Source: Zizania palustris (lineage: Eukaryota > Streptophyta > Magnoliopsida > Poales > Poaceae). From it: DNA of 64,000 bases. Below the pieces are notes generated by a model, which was given only the letters and a program-made list of their open reading frames with translations, ran no database searches and had not been told where the DNA came from. The stretch covers positions 85,579,532-85,643,531 of the forward strand of contig JAAALK010000287.1 of NCBI GenBank assembly GCA_019279435.1. Direction: 5' to 3'. This document shows positions 43,883-56,112 of this stretch, in pieces. Made by a program: the position numbers and the translations under genes. The first letter of the stretch is position 1; every line of letters begins with the position of its first letter.

Positions 43883-44095
43883 ACTCCCTTAGACGATAGA
43901 TCTCGTTGATTGTTTTATGTTTTATGATTGTGGTACCATCCGCAACAACTTTGTATTGTGGGTGGCATAAAAATAAGAACTTAAATGTAACGAACAATTT
44001 AGTACCACTTTTATACGATTTCCCTTGAGTTATTTTGGAGTGAAATTCTTTTTAAGTCTTTCTCTTATGATTGAAAATATTATTGTTATTAGAAG

Positions 44096-47000
44096 ATGGC
44101 CGACAACCAGAACACCAGTTCCAACAGCAGAGAAGGGGCAGCCAACGTCCTGCCCAGAAGTGTTGTGCTAAAATGGGGTGCAACGGGCCAGCGCCAAACT
44201 GAACCGCCATTTGCCAACCATCCCACTTTGTCAGAAATGATGGCAAACCAGAACCAGTTGATCACCACCCTCCTAACACAAATGCAACACCAACAGGCTC
44301 AGTTGGACCGACTGCAACAGCAGAATGTGGAGCCGATCCCTCGTCCACCGGCCCCTGCTCCTGCGCCTCAACTCTCGGAGTTCTTGCGTGTGAGACCCCC
44401 TAACTTCTCAAGCACGACGAACCCCATGGAGGTCGGTGATTGGCTCCAGACCATCAGAAAGAAGTTGGATCTCCTCCTGTGCTCCGACTGGGAGCGAGTG
44501 GCGTTCGCCACCCACCAGCTCCAGGGACCCGCTGCGGAATGGTGGGACAACTACCGTGAGTCCCAACCGGAGGACCATGAGGTGACTTCGGCGGAGTTCA
44601 TCATCGCCTTCCGCGCGGCTCACGTCCCCGCCAGAGTTGTCGCCATCAAGAAGCAGGAGTTTCAGGACCTGCAGCAAGGGAGCCATACCATCATGGAGTA
44701 TCTCCATGAGTTCAACCGTCTGGACCGCTATGCACCAGAGGAAGTGCGGACCGACGCTCTTCGCCAGGCCAAGTTCCTCCAGGGAGTAAAGTATGAGCTC
44801 TCCATACAGCTCGTCGCCACTGACTACACCAACTTCCAACAGTTGGTGAACAAGGCTCTCATCCAAGAGACCGAGCAGAACAAGCTGGACCTCAAGAAGA
44901 GGAAGATGATCGCATTCAAGTATCACCAAGGGAACACCTAGAGGCCCCGCTTCGTCCCTCTACCACCAGCACCCGGCTACCATCCTTGACCCGTCTACAG
45001 GCTGCCGCACGCTGCCAGTGGCTCCAACGCCAGGAATCCTCGCCTCACTCCACCAACTCCGACCACTCAACCAGCACCCACCGCCAAAGCCACGATGCTG
45101 AGGGACTGCAACGGCAAACCAATCATCTGCTTCAACTTCCAGATGGAAGGACACTACTCCCACAAGTGTTCTCACCCCAAGCAGCCCGAAGATACGACGC
45201 CCAACCAAGCGGTTCATGCCCACGTCAACCACATCAGTGCTGAGGAAGCTCAGGAGGCCCCCGAAGTCATGCTCGGTATGTTCACAACCAATTCCATACC
45301 CGCAATAGTGTTGTTTGATTCTGGGGCAACACATTCTTTCATATCAGAAGGTTTTGTGAGAACAAATAATTTGGAAGTACTCCCTCTGCCCGTCCCCATG
45401 ATGATCGCCACCCCCGGCAAGAGGACCCTAGCTAATATGTTCAACCCAAGGGTAAGGATAGAAATCCAAGGGGTGTTATTTTGGGCCGAGCAAGTTCTTA
45501 TAGAATGCACAGGTCTCGACCTCATCCTAGGGATGGATTGGTTGATGAAGCACAAGGAAGTGATAGACTGCGCTAGTAAGTCCGTCCCCATGACCAGTTC
45601 CGGAGGCAATGCCGTCGCCTTTAAGATGACTACCCGTGGTCCGATAATACATGGACGTCTTCCTAGAAGACCTGCCAGGGATGCCTCCCAAGAGGGACAT
45701 CGAGTTCAGAATCGATCTTGTCCCCGGGACCACCACAGTCTCCAAGCGCCCATACCGGATGGCCGCTAATGAACTAGCCAAGGTAAAGAGCAATATTGAG
45801 GATTTGGAACAGAAAGGGTACATCTGACCGAGTACCTCACCATGGGGTGCACCGGTCATCTTCGCCATGAAGAAAGACAAGACCAAGAAAATGTGCGTAG
45901 ATTGTAGAGCCTTGAACGATGTGACCATCAAGAACAAGTACCCGCTACCTCGAATCAATGACCTATTTGACCAGCTAAAGGGATCCTCAGTGTTCTCAAA
46001 GGTCGACCCCAGGTCTGGCTACCACCAGCTGAGCATTAGGGAAGAAGACATCCCCAAAACTGCCTTCACATCCCGTTACGGATTATACGACTATACCGTG
46101 ATGTCGTTCGGACTCACGAATGCCCCGGCCTTCTTCATGAACATGATGAACAATGTATTCATGAAGTTCTTGGACAAGTTCATTGTGGTATTCATTGATG
46201 ACATCCTCGTCTACTCCAAGACCAAGGAAGAGCATGAACTCCACCTCCGTCTGACCCTAGGGAAGTTAAGGGAGCGGCAATTTTACGCCAAATACAGCAA
46301 GTGCGAGTTTTGGTCATCCGAGGTGAAGTTTCTCGGCCATGTCATATCTACCGGAGGAACAGTAGTGGACCCTACCACCGTGGAAGCAGTGACAAATTGG
46401 TTGCAGCCGACGAACGTGACAGAGATCCAGAAGAATATGAAGAAGGGTAAAGCCCCAGGGTTCTCCGAGGATGAGAACAATACCATTTGGTTTGGAAACC
46501 GGATATGTGTGGCCGACAAGCCAGAGCTGAAGGCCCTCATCCTTCAAGAAGCCTATGAGACCCTATAATCCATACATCCTGGGAGTACAAAGATGTACCA
46601 AGACCTTAAGGAGAAATATTGGTGGGTCAGCATGAAGAGGGAAATAACTAAGTATGTGGCCATGTCCGACACATGCTAGCTAGTCAAGGGAGAGCACCAG
46701 AGACCTGGCGGACTATTGCAACCCCTCAAGGTCCCCAAATAGAAGTGGGAAGAAGTAGGGATGGACTTCATCACAGGATTGCCAAGGACCCAAGCTAGTC
46801 ATGACTCTATCTGGGTGATCATTGATCGACTCACCAAGGTGGCTCATTTCATCCCCGTCAAGACGACATAAAATGTCGCTAGATTGGCTGAGTTATACAT
46901 GACCTAGATCATGTGCCTACAGGGAGTTCCAAAGAAGATCGTATCTGACCAAGGAAGTCAGTTCACCTCCATGTTTTGGAAGAATCTTCAAGAAGAGCTC

Positions 47001-47825
47001 GGCACCCGGCTAAACTTCAGTACCACATATCATCCACAGACCGATGGTCGGACCAAAAGGATGAACCAAGTGTTGGAAGATATGCTTAGAGCCTGTGCTC
47101 TAGACTTTGGCGGAATGTGGGATAAGAGCTTGCCTTATGCGGAGTTCTAATACAACAACAACAACTATCAAGTCAGCCTGCAGATGTCCCCGTTTGAAGC
47201 ACTTTACCGGCGTAAGTGCAGAACGCCGTTACTCTGGGATCAAACCAGAGAGTCGCAGCTATTTGGGACAATTATTTTATGAGAAGCAAAAGAAAAGGTT
47301 AAGGTCATTAGGGACAGGTTAAAGATATCTCAGTCTAGGCAAAAGAGCTATGTCGATAACCGTCGAAGAAATCTAACCTTTGAGGAGGGCGACTATGTCT
47401 ACCTCCAAGTCACTCCCCTCCGAGGCACCCAAAGGTTCAACATGAGAGGGAAGTTAGCCCCTCGTTATGTCGGACCCTTTTAGATCCTCCACCGGTAAGG
47501 AGATGTTGCATATCAGTTAGAACTACCACCATCTTTGGCAGGAATCCATGATGTGTTCCATGTCTCTCAACTGGAGAAATGTCTCCATGTACCCACTGAA
47601 CAGGCCAACCTCTAGCAGCTCAATGTCCAAGAGGACTTAACCTACATCGAGAAACCCGTCCATATTCTGGAAGTCAAGGAAAGAGTAACTAGGAGCCATG
47701 TGGTCCGCTTCTGTAAGGTTCAGTGGGCCAATCACCCCGTCGAAGAAGCCACATGGGAAAAAGAGGACGAGCTAAAGACCCAATACCCCGAGCTATTCGA
47801 GGAGCTTTCCAAATCTCGAGGATGA
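44096..47825 (+). pseudogene. gag-pol of element E (Tekay-like) with internal deletion
   Basis: The ATG at 44096 starts MADNQNTSSNSREG. The gag capsid block runs to a stop at 44939. A zinc knuckle region (CFNFQMEGHYSHKC, ~45130) follows; its second Cys is replaced by Phe. Protease has an intact VLFDSGATHSFIS site (~45310). A ~70-bp deletion/frameshift near 45645 precedes RT with FIVVFIDDILVYSK (~46180). At ~46430 the text jumps from the RT end to IQKNMKKGKAPGFSEDENN, removing RNase H (~0.7 kb relative to C). Integrase HHCC and core follow (46560-47180) with stops, then the chromodomain-like end VVRFCKVQWANHPVEEATWE (~47700) and TGA at 47823-47825. Confidence 0.92.
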
Positions 47826-47834
47826 GATTCATTG

Positions 47835-47846
47835 TAAGGGGATATG
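47835..47846 (+). promoter_or_regulatory. Polypurine tract of element E
   Basis: AAGGGGATATG lies 2 nt before the 3' LTR start, equivalent to C's tract at 20213-20226. Confidence 0.85.
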
Positions 47847-47848
47847 TT

Positions 47849-49682
47849 TGTAACACCACAAATTTCCAAAGAAATAAAAATACAATTTATTTATATTTTT
47901 CTGAAAAAGATTATTCTTGAATATCCTATAAAGCTATTTATACCCAAATAAACTAAAACCTAGAGGAGATATCCAAACCAGAGCTTGAGAAAATTAATAT
48001 GTGATCCCAAGGCCAAGACCTATTTTTTAGAATTTTTACAAATTTTTATCACCCTTGGAATCAACCCAAATATTTTAAACCAATTTCTGCAATTATATTT
48101 ATTAAGAAATGAATTTAAACAGTAACGGGCCCCTTTCCCCTTTTCTCCCTCAACCAGCCGGCCCAGCCCACTTCACCCCGCGCCCCTCACTGACAAACGG
48201 GCCCCGCTAGTCAGTGACCCCCTCCCTTCGCGCGCACACCCGGGTCCCCGGTCCTACCTGTCGGCGCCAACCTCCCCCTCTCGGCCGAGCCCGACCCCAC
48301 CCATCATCCCACCCGTTGCCGCGCCCGTGCCCCTGTGCCCCACTGACACTGGCCCCCACCCGTCAGACCCGTCTTCCTCCTCGCGCCACCCCCCCAAATC
48401 CCGCCGACCGATGACCTCGCTCCGCGTTCTGCTCACACTGACCCCCTTTATTAAATTGACATCGCGTAATTGTCGCCCGAGACCCGCCGTCCGTTTTCCC
48501 TCTTAAATCCACGTGTTTAAGCCACGGGATCACCGCTCACGTGCATGGAAGGACCTCACTGGTGACATTGAAGACCCCCCTCGGCTTTCCATGTATACAA
48601 CGCCCCTTTACCCCTATCGGCGTACCTATTTAAGCCCCTAGTACCCCGCATTCACACCCTCGCTAGAAATTGGACCGAAACCAAACCAAACCCCCATGCT
48701 CTACATTTTAACACCACACCGCCACCCATGATCCAGCCACCGCTCGCCATCGCCAGACTCCTCCACTGTCCTCGACGACCGCACCATTGTGACCGTCGAC
48801 GCCACCCCGACCTCGGCCACCACTCCTTCACCGATGAGACCCGCTGGAACCTCACCGCCGATGAGGCTCAATGCCAACCACGCTCCGACGAACCCGAGCC
48901 TTGCCAACGGTACCATCCTGACCACCACGTTACTCTGGTTTTATTTTATCCCTTAGCTCCGGTCACCATTGCTCGCCGTGGCCGCTAGACTGTCACCGTC
49001 GCTAGAGAAGATGACTGGCACGGGTAAAGTACTCGTGCCGTGTCGGATTAGTCCGCGATCACACGATCGCTATCCGACGGTAGGAATTAAATTGATCCCT
49101 CAGTTTAATCTGGCCCGTCAGACCTCGGCAAAATGTTATGTTTTAATCTTGTGCATCCATTAGTACTTAAAACCCGCATTAAATCTGAGCCCTCTATCGT
49201 GTACCGGTTCGATGTTTTAATCTTGGCCGTCCACGTCAACTTAATGCCCCCGCCTCGCCTGCAGCCCCCCGATCACGATCCAATGGTGATGCGCGATACG
49301 ACGGACGCGCACAGTGCACGGGTTCACGGTGGATTCAGTTCACCGTGGACCGACGACTGTTTTTAATTTTAAATAAATTCTAGAAATTGTTCTAAACTTC
49401 AAAAATTCATATCTTTCTCATTTTAACTCCAAATATAACCATTTAGATTTCAGAAAATTTATATTTTTATTCTCTACATGTTTATGCAATAAAAACAATA
49501 GTTTTACTTTGAGCATTTTATTTTTATTTAATAAAGTATCTAAAAGCTCTTTAGGGTAAATTCATAATTCTTTTTAAAGAAAATCGAGAACTCCATAAAA
49601 TTCTCTTGATAATTTAAATAATGATTTCAGAATGTTTAACAACTTTTTTCACTTATTTTAATACAATCAAAGTCTATATGCT
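47849..49682 (+). repeat. 3' LTR of element E, truncated
   Basis: It begins TGTAACACCACAAATTTCC and follows the C/H LTR plan: AT-rich start, GC-rich zone (48120-48420), TATTTAAG promoter-like box (48627-48634), second GC-rich part (48720-48910), conserved hairpin (49321-49351) and AT-rich stretch. It stops near 49682, where F begins, so the last ~1.4 kb is missing. Confidence 0.9.
49321..49351 (+). repeat. Conserved hairpin in LTR of E
   Basis: GGTTCACGGTG and CACCGTGGACC pair across a 9-nt loop, with one G-U wobble in sense RNA. The position matches the C and H hairpins. Confidence 0.75.
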
Positions 49683-49689
49683 TGGAACG

Positions 49690-50749
49690 TGATTTTGGAT
49701 GAGGTTGGTCCGACTTCCTGGGTCTGCAGCGAAGGCTCCTCCGAATACGGAGTGCACAAGGCCGAGGTGGGAAGTACCACTCCGGCTAGAGTTGACAGGA
49801 ACCAGACAGTGACACCTGGCACCAAGCCACAACCATCTTGGGTACCTCTAGGCATGTCCAAATCACAAAAGAGGCGTCTACAACGACTATGGGCATAGGA
49901 GATGCGCGAGAAGATGGCCGAGGACGAGCGCGACGCTGTTTTTGAAGAAATCCGCCCTCGACCAACGATGAGACATGTATGGAGGATGAAGCCGATTGAG
50001 ATGACCAACCCAGCTCCTAGTTTGAGCGACGATGACGACTACTTACCTATATCTGAGGGGCCTACACCCAAGCAATGGACATCAACATCATCACGCTAAC
50101 CACCGAGTTTGCCCATCCATATGATGAGGCCGAGGTCACTCAGTTGAACCTTGGCCCGCGCAACGCTATTTTTGAGAAGCCTAAGGACTCGGCTCACCAT
50201 CTGAAACCTCTTTACGTCAGAGGTCACATTGACAGAAAGCCAATTTCCCGGATGCTTGTTGACGGTGGCGCCACTGTTAACTTAATGCCTTACTCGCTAT
50301 TGAAGAAACTTGGTGGGGACGAGGATGATCTGAAGAAGACCAACTTGATGCTCAACAGCTTCAATGGCGAGAGTTCTGAGGCCAAAGGAGTGCTCTCCTT
50401 GGAGTTGACAGTAGGCAACAAGATATTGCCAACAACATTCTTCGTCGTCGACGTACAAGGTAACTACAGCGTGCTGCTTGGGCACGACTGGATTCACGCA
50501 AATTGCTGCATTCCTTCTACTTTGCACCAGTGCCTAATTCAGTGGGACAACATTGAAGTAGAAGTCATTCCCACAAACACTTCGACCCAAGTGGCATTGG
50601 CCGATGTGTCAGTTGACGTCGTTCACAACACGGTAGAGTGTCTGTTAGGTAGGGATCTTTTGGATTATGATTTTGTTAGCGTGTCCGGAGGACATTTTGT
50701 ACTAGTGTCTATAAAACCGGCTGGTGTAGCATGGCTGTTTTTATATTAG
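49690..50749 (+). pseudogene. F gag C-terminus and protease (Tat-like)
   Basis: This is closely similar to T1 from about 28720. It contains RRLQRLWA, a TAG at ~49899, an acidic SLSDDDDYLP segment, and a one-base loss before the protease ATG at 50075. The protease frame (50075-50749) is open: MLVDGGATVNLMPYSLLKK (~50250), YSVLLGHDWIHAN (~50465), stop TAG at 50747. The left end is truncated against E's LTR. Confidence 0.88.
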
Positions 50750-51215
50750 TAGTCATGTTTAGCAAGAGTAACCTGGATTGGCTAAAGTCTCGTGTAGAGC
50801 AGTATCGGTTTACTAAAGACGGTATTGCCAAGGCCATCGAGGACATTAGCGAAGTAGAGAAATTAGGACAAGTTTTGTGTCGGTCGATCCCTTAGAAGAA
50901 GTGACCTATAAGAGATTGAGGGCTTTAGAAGCCATAGAAATAGACAAGAGGAGAGTAGCTAAAGCCTACAATAAGAAGGTTAAACCAAAATCATTTCAAG
51001 CAGGTGACTTGGTTTGGAAGATGATTTTACCCTTAGGCACTAAGAGTCCCAAGTTTGGTAAATGGTCGCCTAGTTGGGAAGGCCCTTTCAAAATAGCCGA
51101 AATTGCTCCTAACAATGCATATGTGTTAGAATCTCTGCAAGGAGAGCGGTTTCGAAGAGCTTTGAATGGTAGGTACTTCAAAAGGTATTTCCCAAGTGTG
51201 TGGCAAATAGCTTAA
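50731..51215 (+). pseudogene. F pol remnant: N-terminus fused to integrase C-terminus
   Basis: The pol ATG (50731) overlaps the protease frame in -1, as in T1, and runs MAVFILVVMF..RVEQYRFTKDG with stops avoided. Near 50870 there is a one-base loss. At ~50893 the DPLEEV codons join directly to TYKRLRALEAIEIDKRRVAKAY of the integrase C-terminal domain, ending with RYFKRYFPSVWQIA and a stop at 51213. RT, both RNase H domains, and integrase zinc and catalytic domains (~3.2 kb relative to T1) are missing. Confidence 0.9.
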
Positions 51216-51639
51216 AGATGTCGAAAGGCTGATATGGAAGGTATCGTCTTTAGCCCGTCGTGCTTTTAGTTCACTTAGTTCACTAAAAGGCAGGTGGACA
51301 TGTGTTGACAGCAAAAAATGGCATCAATGATTAAGATTGTCAAAATATCAATTTTGGTTATTTGGGCTGAAAATGCACATGTCCCGGGTTAGGCCGAAGC
51401 CCTGCAGGGCCGAAGGACCACTGGGCTACGGGCTTCAGAAGCTTCTAGCTAGCCCACAACCTTCGGCCAGGAGGCCTTCGGAGGCCCACTCCATTGAAGT
51501 TTTGGCCCAAGGAGCAGGCTTCGGCAGGAATAGCCGAAGGCCCACTTCGGGCAGAGATAGAGTTGGATCTGATTCTGGCTAAGTGTTTATCTCTACGCAT
51601 GATTAAGCCGAGTCATAACAGATTATATTAGAAGTCTAG

Positions 51640-51657
51640 CCCCTATAAGTATAGGGG
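51640..51657 (+). promoter_or_regulatory. Putative promoter of F LTR: palindromic TATA box
   Basis: CCCCTAT and ATAGGGG are perfect 7-bp arms around AAGT, so the TATAAGTA box spans the centre. T1's equivalent (33904-33920) is imperfect. Confidence 0.6.
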
Positions 51658-51800
51658 CGAAGTCGGTTCAGAGACACCCCCTAACAAAATCAACCACAAA
51701 GCCCTAGCTTTGAATCGTATTTACTTTATCTTTACTTTTCTATACTCTTCGTGGGTTTGCCTAGAAGCCCACCGACGGCCACTTCGGAATAGTGGTAATC

Positions 51801-51908
51801 CTTGTTACTTCGCTTGGGAAGTATCCGTTAATCTACGTAATAGATTGCTATCACCCTGTTACTTCACATGTGAAGTATCCGCTAATCTATGTAATAGATT
51901 GCTACCTT
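51801..51908 (+). repeat. 54-bp tandem repeat, two copies, in F LTR
   Basis: Units begin at 51801 and 51855 and match the three units of the T1 LTR at 34061-34222. Confidence 0.9.
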
Positions 51909-52587
51909 CGCTCCTAGTGCAACACTTAGCAGAATTCGGCCCTCAGGCGGAATTGGTACTTTGAATCTACTCCGTTGCAGGTTTCCATATTCAGAGCTAC
52001 ATTGTCGGAGGTGTCCAGAGCTGAGAGATTGGTTTTGGAGGTTGCCAGAACACCCTGTTGCGAGACTGCTGCTGCGACCGCACACCAACAGACTTCATCA
52101 CGACAGGCTTCACCACGCTTTTACTCCGCTCCGGATGAAGTCACGCTCACGCGTCACGTCTGTCATTATTCTATATCATGCTGTATCGGAGACTTCGCGT
52201 CGAACCCGCTGTTCAGAGGTGATTGCCGCGTCAGATCTGTTTGGAGCACATCTTTGGCCAGATCAGTCCAAACGCTGAAGGTACCCTTCGGTGGGACACT
52301 TCGCACCAGACGCCGAAGGTACCCTTCAGCGACACCCTATGCATTATACTTCAAATCAGTCGGGCTTCGCTCGGTTTGCTGACTTATTCTATTTAATATA
52401 TTTCTTTCGGCTAATTGGATTATTTTGTGTGATCTGATTACATGGCGACTCCACCCCCTTACCATAGCTAAGGGTAGTCAGAACGCGACGTCGGTGCTGT
52501 GTTACGCTTAGGCTTGTCCTTAAGTATCCGCACACTTTTGGATCGTCGAACTGACCCAAGTGCGAGGGCACGTTTTCGTGTCAACAG

Positions 52588-54615
52588 CCTCCCTTAGCAG
52601 ATTCCTAGCCAGATCAACAGAGTGAAGCCTCCCAATATTAAAAGCCCTAAAGGGGTCGGAAAGTTTCAAATGGACGTCGGAGTGCTAGAAAAGCTTCGAT
52701 GATATTAAATACTATCTCGGAAATTTATCAATGCTTATTGTGCCCCTCCCACAAGAAACTCTCCTTTATCTTGCTGCAACGAGCTCCGTAGTAAGTGCAG
52801 TGCTAGTCTGGGAAATAGAGCTCAAGGGAAAACTGATACAGAACCTAGTATACTTTATTTCAGAAGCGTTGTCCGGAGCAAAGACAAGATACTCTGAGCT
52901 CAAGAAATTTGTTTATGCTTTGGTAATGGTATCGCAGAAGTTAAGGCATTACTTCTTAGAACATAATCTAATAGTCCCTACCTCGTATCCCCTTGGTGAT
53001 ATGCTTCGGATCAAAGACTCCACGGGTAGGATTGGGAAATGGGGTGTTGAGCTAGCCCCCTTCAGAATTTCCTTCACTGCAAGAACAACTATCAAATCCC
53101 AGGTTATAGCTGACTTTGTGGCCGAATGGACTTCTTTCGCAGTTTGGGCTCCGGAAGAAACCTCAAAAGGGCTATGGACAATTTTTTCTGATGGAGCCTA
53201 TCAAGCATCTGGTGCTGGAGCTGGAGCTGTAATAATATCGCCGTCAGGACAGAAAGCCATGTATTCTACAAGGCTCAACTTTAAGTCCACTAATAATAAA
53301 GCAGAATATGAAGAAATCCTGCTAGGCCTCCAAAAAGCAAAAGCACTTGGAGCAACAAGAATTATAATAAAAATAGATTCCCATGTCATCGTAGGGCATG
53401 TTGACAAGAGCTTCCAAGTCAGGAATCCACATCTTGCAAAGTATTTAGAAGAAATCCGCAAGACGGAGGCATTATTCAAAGGAACTTCTATTCGAAGCAT
53501 CCCTCGAGCGGATAATCGACTTACAGATATTCTTGCGAAGGCTGCAGCCAGAGCATTGGACGTCCCGGAGGGCGCTTTTTATGAAGAACTTGTTGAACCT
53601 TCGGTGCATCAACTACCCTCTGCAGAGGTCCTTTGTATTCCAGTCATTGATTGGCGGACCCCAATTTTGGATATTTTGCAAAACAATACACCTTTGCTAG
53701 AAGGTCTAGATTTCTGAAGGCTCTAAGCAAGGGCTCGAAATTATGAGTTTGTCAACGGAATTATTTATAAAGACGGAGTCTGTTCTCCCTTACTCCGATG
53801 CATCTCACAACCCAAAGGCCAAGATATACTTCGGGAGAATCACGAAGGCCTAAGCGGCAAGCATCTAGCCCCCCGTGCTCTAGCAGGAAAAACACTTCGC
53901 CAGGGGCTTTATTGGCCAACAATTATAAGATATGCGAAAGCATTGGTTCGAACCTGCCAAGGGTGCTAGTGGATGGGTAGGCAGAGCCATCGTCGACCGA
54001 TACCTCTTCAAGTTATTGCTTCGGTATGGCCAGGGGCATGATGGGGAATGGATCTCATTGGCCCTTTTTCCAATGGCAAAAGGCAGCTTGAAGTTTGCGG
54101 TGGTAGCAATTGAATATTTTTCTAAATGGGTCGAAGCTGAACCCCTAACTGCTATCACTTCAAAAAATGTGCAAAAAATCTATTGGCAGAATATCATTTG
54201 CATGTTCGGAGTGCCTAGGGAATTAACGGTTGATAATGGCACTCAATTTGAAGCCGAACCCTTCAAGGAATTTTGCGAAGGCTTGGGCATCAAGTTATGC
54301 CTCATAGCTGTTCGCCACCCCCAATCCAACGGAGTCGTCGAGCATGAAAATGGAAATATTCTCTCTGGTTTGAATCGAAGGATTATTGGGCTGCAAAGGG
54401 ATTGTGAACCGAAGAGCTTCCTAAGATTTTATGGTCCATTCGGACCACTCAAGCTAGGTGCACAAGATTCACCCCATTCAGACTGTTATTCGGAGATGAG
54501 GCCATTACTCCCATAGAGTGTAAAGGTAGATCCCTTCGCGTAACGGAGCCTAAAGAAAATGATGAAAGGAACACTTCGCTGGACTTGTCAGAAGAAACAA
54601 GGCTTCGAGCTCTCA
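52588..54615 (+). pseudogene. Element G: Tat-like RNase H and integrase fragment
   Basis: This is a different Tat-like family from T1/F. 52588-52730 is the end of RT (LPILKALKGSESFKWTSE). 52731-53717 is open for 328 residues: the RT-linked RNase H (VLVWEIELKGK, YFISEALSGAKTRYSELKK), then an archaeal-type RNase H with FSDGAYQASGAGAG, NKAEYEEILLGL and IKIDSHV. Integrase follows across frame changes: WISLALF (~54045), AIEYFSKWVEAEPLTA (~54105), LTVDNGTQFEAEPFKEF (~54220) and SNGVVEHENGNIL (~54330). The left end starts mid-RT directly after F's LTR. The right end is cut by the H insertion at 54616. Confidence 0.88.
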
Positions 54616-55383
54616 TGTAACACCCCAGAAATTAAAAAGGAATAAAATAAAAGAAAATATTATTTAAATCATTTTTGAATTTATTATTAAAGGAGAAATC
54701 ACAAAAGAGCCTAAATAAAACCAAACAGGGAGAAATACTCCAAATCTGGACTTGAAAACTTTATGAGATAAACTAGAGATCAAGATGTAATTTTAGGAAT
54801 TTTTACAAATTTTTATCAACAGTGATTCAGCCCTTAATCAAATATTTGATTTTCTGGAATTAAATTTAATCAGAAAACAATTTTTAATCTTATTGGGCCG
54901 AAACCCTGAAACTCCCTCCTAAAGCCTTTTTGGCCCAGCCCATCACTGCTCTCTCTCTAGCGAGTGGGCCCCGCCTGTCGGCGCCGCTCCCCTCTCTCCT
55001 CCCGCTCGCGCCCCGCCTCGGCCCCACCAGTCAGCCTCTGTGCGCTCGCGTTCGCCCTCTGACAGCCGTGGCTCGCCTGTCGGCCCTTCCTTTTCTGGTT
55101 CGGTCGCTGACAGGTGGGGGCCACCTGTCAGGACCTTCGTCTCCGATGGAAGGGGATCGCTCCCCTTTCCTTCCCCGGCGATCCCCTTCTGTTTCCTCGC
55201 CGCCGGCCACCGGATCGCCTCGGATCTCCCTCTGATCACCTTCCCTGGTCGCCACCGCTCCCCTTCCATCTACGGCCGACGCGTTTTCGCGCTTATAGAA
55301 AGCTTCCCGAAGCTTTTGGTAACCCTCGCCGGAGCTCTCGGGAACCTTTCGGTTCCTTGCCATAGGGAGGCCGACGACCCCCC

Positions 55384-55391
55384 TATTTAAA
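55384..55391 (+). promoter_or_regulatory. Putative TATA box of H LTR
   Basis: TATTTAAA lies in the GC-rich zone ~770 bp into the LTR. E has TATTTAAG at the matching place (48627). The promoter role is inferred. Confidence 0.5.
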
Positions 55392-56112
55392 CCACCTGCG
55401 ACCACCGCCCTCAGCCACACCGTAGCAGCCCGAGTCGAGTGAGAACAGAGCGCCCAATTCCCGTTTTTCGGGTTTCCCCTCTGCTCCGCCTCCGGCGAGC
55501 GATCGCCGCCGCCTCCGGCCTCCCCTGCCCTAGCCACCGCTCCCATCGGGTCCGCCGTCGTCCACCCGTCCTCGGCCACGCCTCCATCAGTCGTGAAGGC
55601 CACCGGATCGCCGTCGCCGTCAAGCTCCCGAGGAGACCTCACCGTCTACCCTCGCCGTCGTCGCCGTCCGTCGCCCACCTTCACCGCCGAAGGTACCATC
55701 GTGACCCCCTTGCTCCCCGCATTCCATTTCTGGCCCTAGCTAGGCACGTAGGCGCTCGCCGCCGCCGCAGCCACCGCACCCGAGGCCTCGCCGTCGCCGG
55801 AGACGAAGGGTACAAGCCCCTTACGCACGTGGCGTGCCGGACGCACTCACGACCGTTCGATCTGTGATGAACGGCTAGGATTATAACCCACCCAGGTTTA
55901 ATCCGAGGCGTCCATCCGGTCAAACCGGTACCGAGGCATCTGGGCCGTTTATCGTTATTTAAAATCTTGACTTGATCTCGTGCGTCCACGTATACCCCTT
56001 CGCCACGTTTTAATCTGGGCCGTTCAATCTCATTAAAACCCCCCGCCTCGCATCTGGCCGCTGGATCCAGATCCAACGGTCCAGATCCGATCGGTCCACG
56101 CGCATAGTCACA

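Larger units (their letters stand above)
51303..52586 (+). repeat. 3' LTR of F (Tat-like, 1284 bp)
   Basis: Perfect 8-bp inverted termini TGTTGACA...TGTCAACA. It is similar throughout to 33560-34918. It contains a TATA box at the centre of a perfect palindrome (51640-51657), two copies of the 54-bp repeat (51801-51908) and CTTCGG-rich sequence. Confidence 0.93.

Noticed and set aside
55031..55642. 203-residue minus-strand frame in the H LTR
   Set aside because: It falls in the CpG-rich LTR promoter zone and is not conserved as protein in the C or E LTRs. High GC removes stop codons by chance.
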